Origin: Bacteroidota bacterium
GTDB lineage: Bacteria; Bacteroidota; UBA10030; UBA6906
Length of the DNA stretch: 8,409 nucleotides
Direction of reading: 5' to 3'
NCBI GenBank assembly: GCA_016844425.1
Contig: JAERML010000070.1
Span: 1 to 8,409 of the forward strand
Positions within the stretch are counted from its first letter, which is position 1. Each line of letters starts with the position of its first letter. Shown here one piece after another: positions 6,161 to 8,409 of this stretch. Under the pieces are notes generated by a model. It made no database searches. It was given only the letters and a program-made list of their open reading frames with translations, and was not told the origin of the DNA. Made by a program: the position numbers and the translations under genes.

Positions 6161-6961
6161 ATGATAGGTGGAATCCTCGTCAAGCTCGCGTTCGTCACCT
6201 GCCTTGTTTCGGTTCTGGCATATTTCCAGAGCCACCGGCGGGGGAGGAACGAAGTCCTGAAGTATGCCCGCATTTTCTTCCATGCCACAGTCGTGACGGT
6301 GATGGTAACGGCTGCCTACTTTCTGTATCTCATCCTCACACATCAGTTCCAATACACGTATGTCTGGAGCTACAGTTCCATCGAGCTCTCCACACCGCTC
6401 CTGATTTCAACATTTTATGCAGGACAAGAGGGAAGCTTTATGCTCTGGGCACTGTTCACCTCGTTGATCGGCGTCTTCTTAATGCAAGATTCAGCCAAGA
6501 AAGGATACGAGCCCCAGGTGATGACAGTGTTTGGTCTCATCGAGCTGATGCTGTTGCTTATGCTCCTTGTAAAAAATCCATTCACATATGTATGGGAAAC
6601 ATGGCCTGGGCAGGTGGAAGCGGGGTTCGTTCCTGCGAATGGACGTGGACTCAATCCGCTTCTCCAGAACTATTGGATGGTAATCCATCCGCAGGTTTTG
6701 TTCAGCGGGTTCTCCGCAATGGGTGTTCCCTATGCGTATGCCGTTGCGGCATTGATGAAGAAAGACTACACCAACTGGATCCGTCCTGCAACACCATGGC
6801 TTGTGTATGGTGCACTTGTGCTGGGAACGGGCATCATGATGGGGGGCTTCTGGGCATATGAGACTCTCGGCTGGGGTGGATACTGGGGATGGGATCCCGT
6901 GGAGAATTCGTCGCTTGTGCCATGGCTCTTTTCTGTCGCAGCAATCCACACAACGCTTTAA
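6161..6961 (+). CDS. ccmF: Cytochrome c heme lyase subunit CcmF, N-terminal piece
   Basis: Starting at ATG 6161 this frame encodes 266 residues before TAA 6959-6961. It carries the conserved CcmF N-terminal half: SIELSTPLL...FYAGQEGSFMLWAL, then GLNPLLQNYWMVIHPQVLF with His176, the counterpart of E. coli His173, then FWAYETLGWGGYWGWDPVEN with the WWD heme-handling motif at about residues 238-256. His263 in AAIHTTL matches His261, so both presumed axial ligands of the integral heme b are present. CcmF takes heme from CcmE and attaches it to apocytochrome c. The piece ends only four codons after that histidine, where E. coli CcmF continues for hundreds of residues; the rest is found in another frame from 6961. 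So this is a disrupted gene as sequenced, not a naturally short protein. Confidence 0.92.
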   Translation: MIGGILVKLAFVTCLVSVLAYFQSHRRGRNEVLKYARIFFHATVVTVMVTAAYFLYLILTHQFQYTYVWSYSSIELSTPLLISTFYAGQEGSFMLWALFTSLIGVFLMQDSAKKGYEPQVMTVFGLIELMLLLMLLVKNPFTYVWETWPGQVEAGFVPANGRGLNPLLQNYWMVIHPQVLFSGFSAMGVPYAYAVAALMKKDYTNWIRPATPWLVYGALVLGTGIMMGGFWAYETLGWGGYWGWDPVENSSLVPWLFSVAAIHTTL

Positions 6962-6966
6962 CAACG
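6950..6966 (+). repeat. Direct repeat ACAACG at the ccmF frame break
   Basis: ACAACG occurs at 6950-6955 and again at 6961-6966, separated by CTTTA, which gives an 11-base period across the exact point where the ccmF frame changes. Short direct repeats favour slipped-strand deletions or duplications and also misassembly. From His263 to the next conserved Phe, E. coli CcmF has 12 residues; here a minimal repair gives 10. This fits a 7-base deletion better than an 11-base duplication, which would make the original even shorter. Confidence 0.5.
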
Positions 6967-8409
6967 GGCGCCTTTATTAAGACCAACCTTGTACTCAGCA
7001 TGTCTTGTTTTATCTTCGTTTTGTACTCCACTTTCCTTACCCGGAGCGGTGTCCTCGGCGAAACGTCCGTTCACTCATTCGTCGATCCCGGTATGTGGGC
7101 ATACTGGTTGCTTGTCGGGATGCTTACGATGTTCTCTTTTCTCGGCCTCGGAATGATTTGGGTTCGCCGGAAAGAGATGCCGAAAGCACCCGTGAAGCAT
7201 GATTACTACTCGCGAGAGTTTGCTCTGTTTCTTGGTTCAGCGGCACTTGTATGTGCTGCAATCTTCATTACCGTCGGCACTTCAGCCCCCATCATCACGG
7301 GAATCCTGCAGGGCAAGATCACCGCTGTAGACATCTCATACTATGTCACGACGACTGTTCCTTTAGGAATCGCGATCGGCATCCTGGCAGGGCTCGGCCA
7401 ATTGCTCTGGTGGACGAAATCCAGGAAATCCGAGGTCGTAAAGAGCCTCCGATTGCCTGTTGCGCTCGCTCTCCTCACGACTGTTGTTCTCGTGTTTCTG
7501 GGGATGAATGACTGGATTACCGCGTTGTTTGTTTTTGGTGCGGCCTTCGCGCTCTTCGCCAATCTCGCTGTGGGATTGCAAATAGTGAAAGGAAATCCGA
7601 AATACGCAGGGGGTTCCATTGCCCATGTAGGAATTGCGGTTATGTTCCTCGGTTTTGTTGCGTCTTCCAAATATGACGAGAAACAGACGGTAACACTCCC
7701 AGAAGGTCAAACCGTTGAGGCGATCGGCTACAAGCTCACCTACACCGGATTCCGACCAATAGATCACGAGAAGTATGCTTTTGATGTCCACGTTGAGAAG
7801 GAGGGGAGAACTCATGTCATTTCCCCCATCATGTACTATAGCGAGTATACCAAGGGTCTGATGAGGAATCCCGATATCGTGAACCTGATCAGCAAGGATC
7901 TCTACATCGCCCCACTGTCACTAGAAGAGGCGGGGAAAGGAACTCGTGGAGCGACCGAGAAAGTCACTCTCAAGAAGGGGGATACTCGAAAGTTTGGTGA
8001 TATGGATGTGACGTTTGTTGATTTTGATTTTCCGGTGATGGAGAAAGCTGCCATGCTGGAGAACAAAAAGGTTCGGATTGGGGCCAGGCTCACGGTGAAG
8101 GAATACGGGAAGAAATCGGAGACCATTATTCCTGCCAAGATCATTGAGAATGGAGAGCAAATTGATGAACCGGCCCGCTACAAAGATGCGTTCGAGTTCA
8201 CCATATTCGGGATGAGTCCTGATCGGGAGGCGAAGGAGAATTCAAGTGTGGAGTTGGGGGTGCTGGACCTGAAACAAGTGGGAGCACGGAACAACTCCGA
8301 GCAGAGAGATATGCTGGTGGTGGAAGCGAGCGTAAAGCCTTATATCAATCTTGTCTGGTCGGGTGTAATCATCCTGCTGGTTGGATTCCTCGTCACAATT
8401 GTGCGAAGG
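6961..8409 (+). CDS. ccmF: CcmF C-terminal piece, open at the right edge of the window
   Basis: This frame is open to the last base and encodes the remainder of CcmF. It resumes with TTGAFIKTNLVLS and has the strongly conserved LYSTFLTRSGVLGETSVHSF, whose His (7072-7074) matches E. coli His303. AHVGIAVMFLG follows, with the His at 7624-7626 matching His491; these two histidines are thought to bind the incoming heme. Several membrane helices lie between 6980 and 7670. A hydrophilic extra-cytoplasmic domain of about 220 residues (7675-8340) follows, then a last helix starting KPYINLVWSGVIILLVGFL and the sequence runs out at VRR. Together with the N-terminal piece the protein exceeds 745 residues, longer than E. 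coli CcmF (647), and only a short tail is probably missing. The in-frame ATGs at 6922 and 7000 have no well-placed ribosome site, so independent translation is unlikely. Confidence 0.9.

Noticed and set aside
5644..6288. Antisense open frame of 214 codons across ccmD, ccmE and the start of ccmF
   Set aside because: It lies opposite three recognisable genes, has no family-like motifs and shows the odd composition of a shadow frame.
6157..6861. Second + strand open frame of 234 codons overlapping the ccmF N-terminal half
   Set aside because: The other frame encodes clear CcmF motifs; this product has no hydrophobic helices or known motifs and is a shadow.
6953..6964. Programmed frameshift at CTT-TAA in ccmF, resembling the CTT-TGA site of prfB
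   Set aside because: A +1 shift there leads to a frame that stops at 6979-6981. The conserved continuation needs -1 or +2, and no X-XXY-YYZ slippery heptamer is present.

Overview
The window (8,409 bases, all genes on the + strand) comes from a bacterial chromosome. It holds the end of a transcription unit for two exported proteins, followed directly by a cytochrome c maturation (Ccm, System I) operon, ccmABCDEF. Three things point to the Bacteroidota/Chlorobiota/Ignavibacteriota (FCB) group: a secreted protein with a FlgD-like/type IX-secretion-like C-terminal domain, a short CcmD of the 'CcmD family' type, and a long CcmF with a large extra-cytoplasmic domain. By eye the base composition is near 50% GC. 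The lineage is an inference from protein style, not from a marker gene.

Layout. Positions 1-1890: 3' part of a large FG-GAP/VCBS beta-propeller protein whose start lies upstream of the window. Positions 1887-3561: a secreted HExxH metalloprotease of the MXAN_6640-like type, joined to the previous gene by an ATGA overlap. Its frame is broken near 2748-2762, so it appears as two pieces. Positions 3562-4191 ccmA, 4178-4873 ccmB, 4878-5570 ccmC, 5573-5707 ccmD (44 codons, GTG start behind a perfect AGGAGG), 5725-6117 ccmE, and 6161 to the window end ccmF. ccmF is broken by a second frame change at 6956-6966 and runs off the right edge only a few residues after its last membrane helix. Gaps between genes are 0-43 bases, there is no stretch over 300 bases without a gene, and I see no promoter, terminator, RNA gene, mobile element or CRISPR array.

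How the genes work together. CcmA (ATPase) and CcmB (membrane partner), with CcmC and CcmD, load heme onto the periplasmic chaperone CcmE and release it. CcmF then attaches the heme to apocytochrome c. CcmE here carries Cys-x-x-x-Tyr instead of the usual His-x-x-x-Tyr at the heme-attachment site, the signature of the variant System I* described from archaea and Desulfovibrio. CcmA lacks the usual Gln of the Q-loop and the usual His of the switch loop. The FG-GAP protein and the protease are probably envelope or secreted proteins. Their link to cytochrome maturation is positional only.

Main cautions. The two frame breaks may be assembly or sequencing errors, or real mutations. The sequence alone cannot decide, though conservation continues cleanly on both sides of each.
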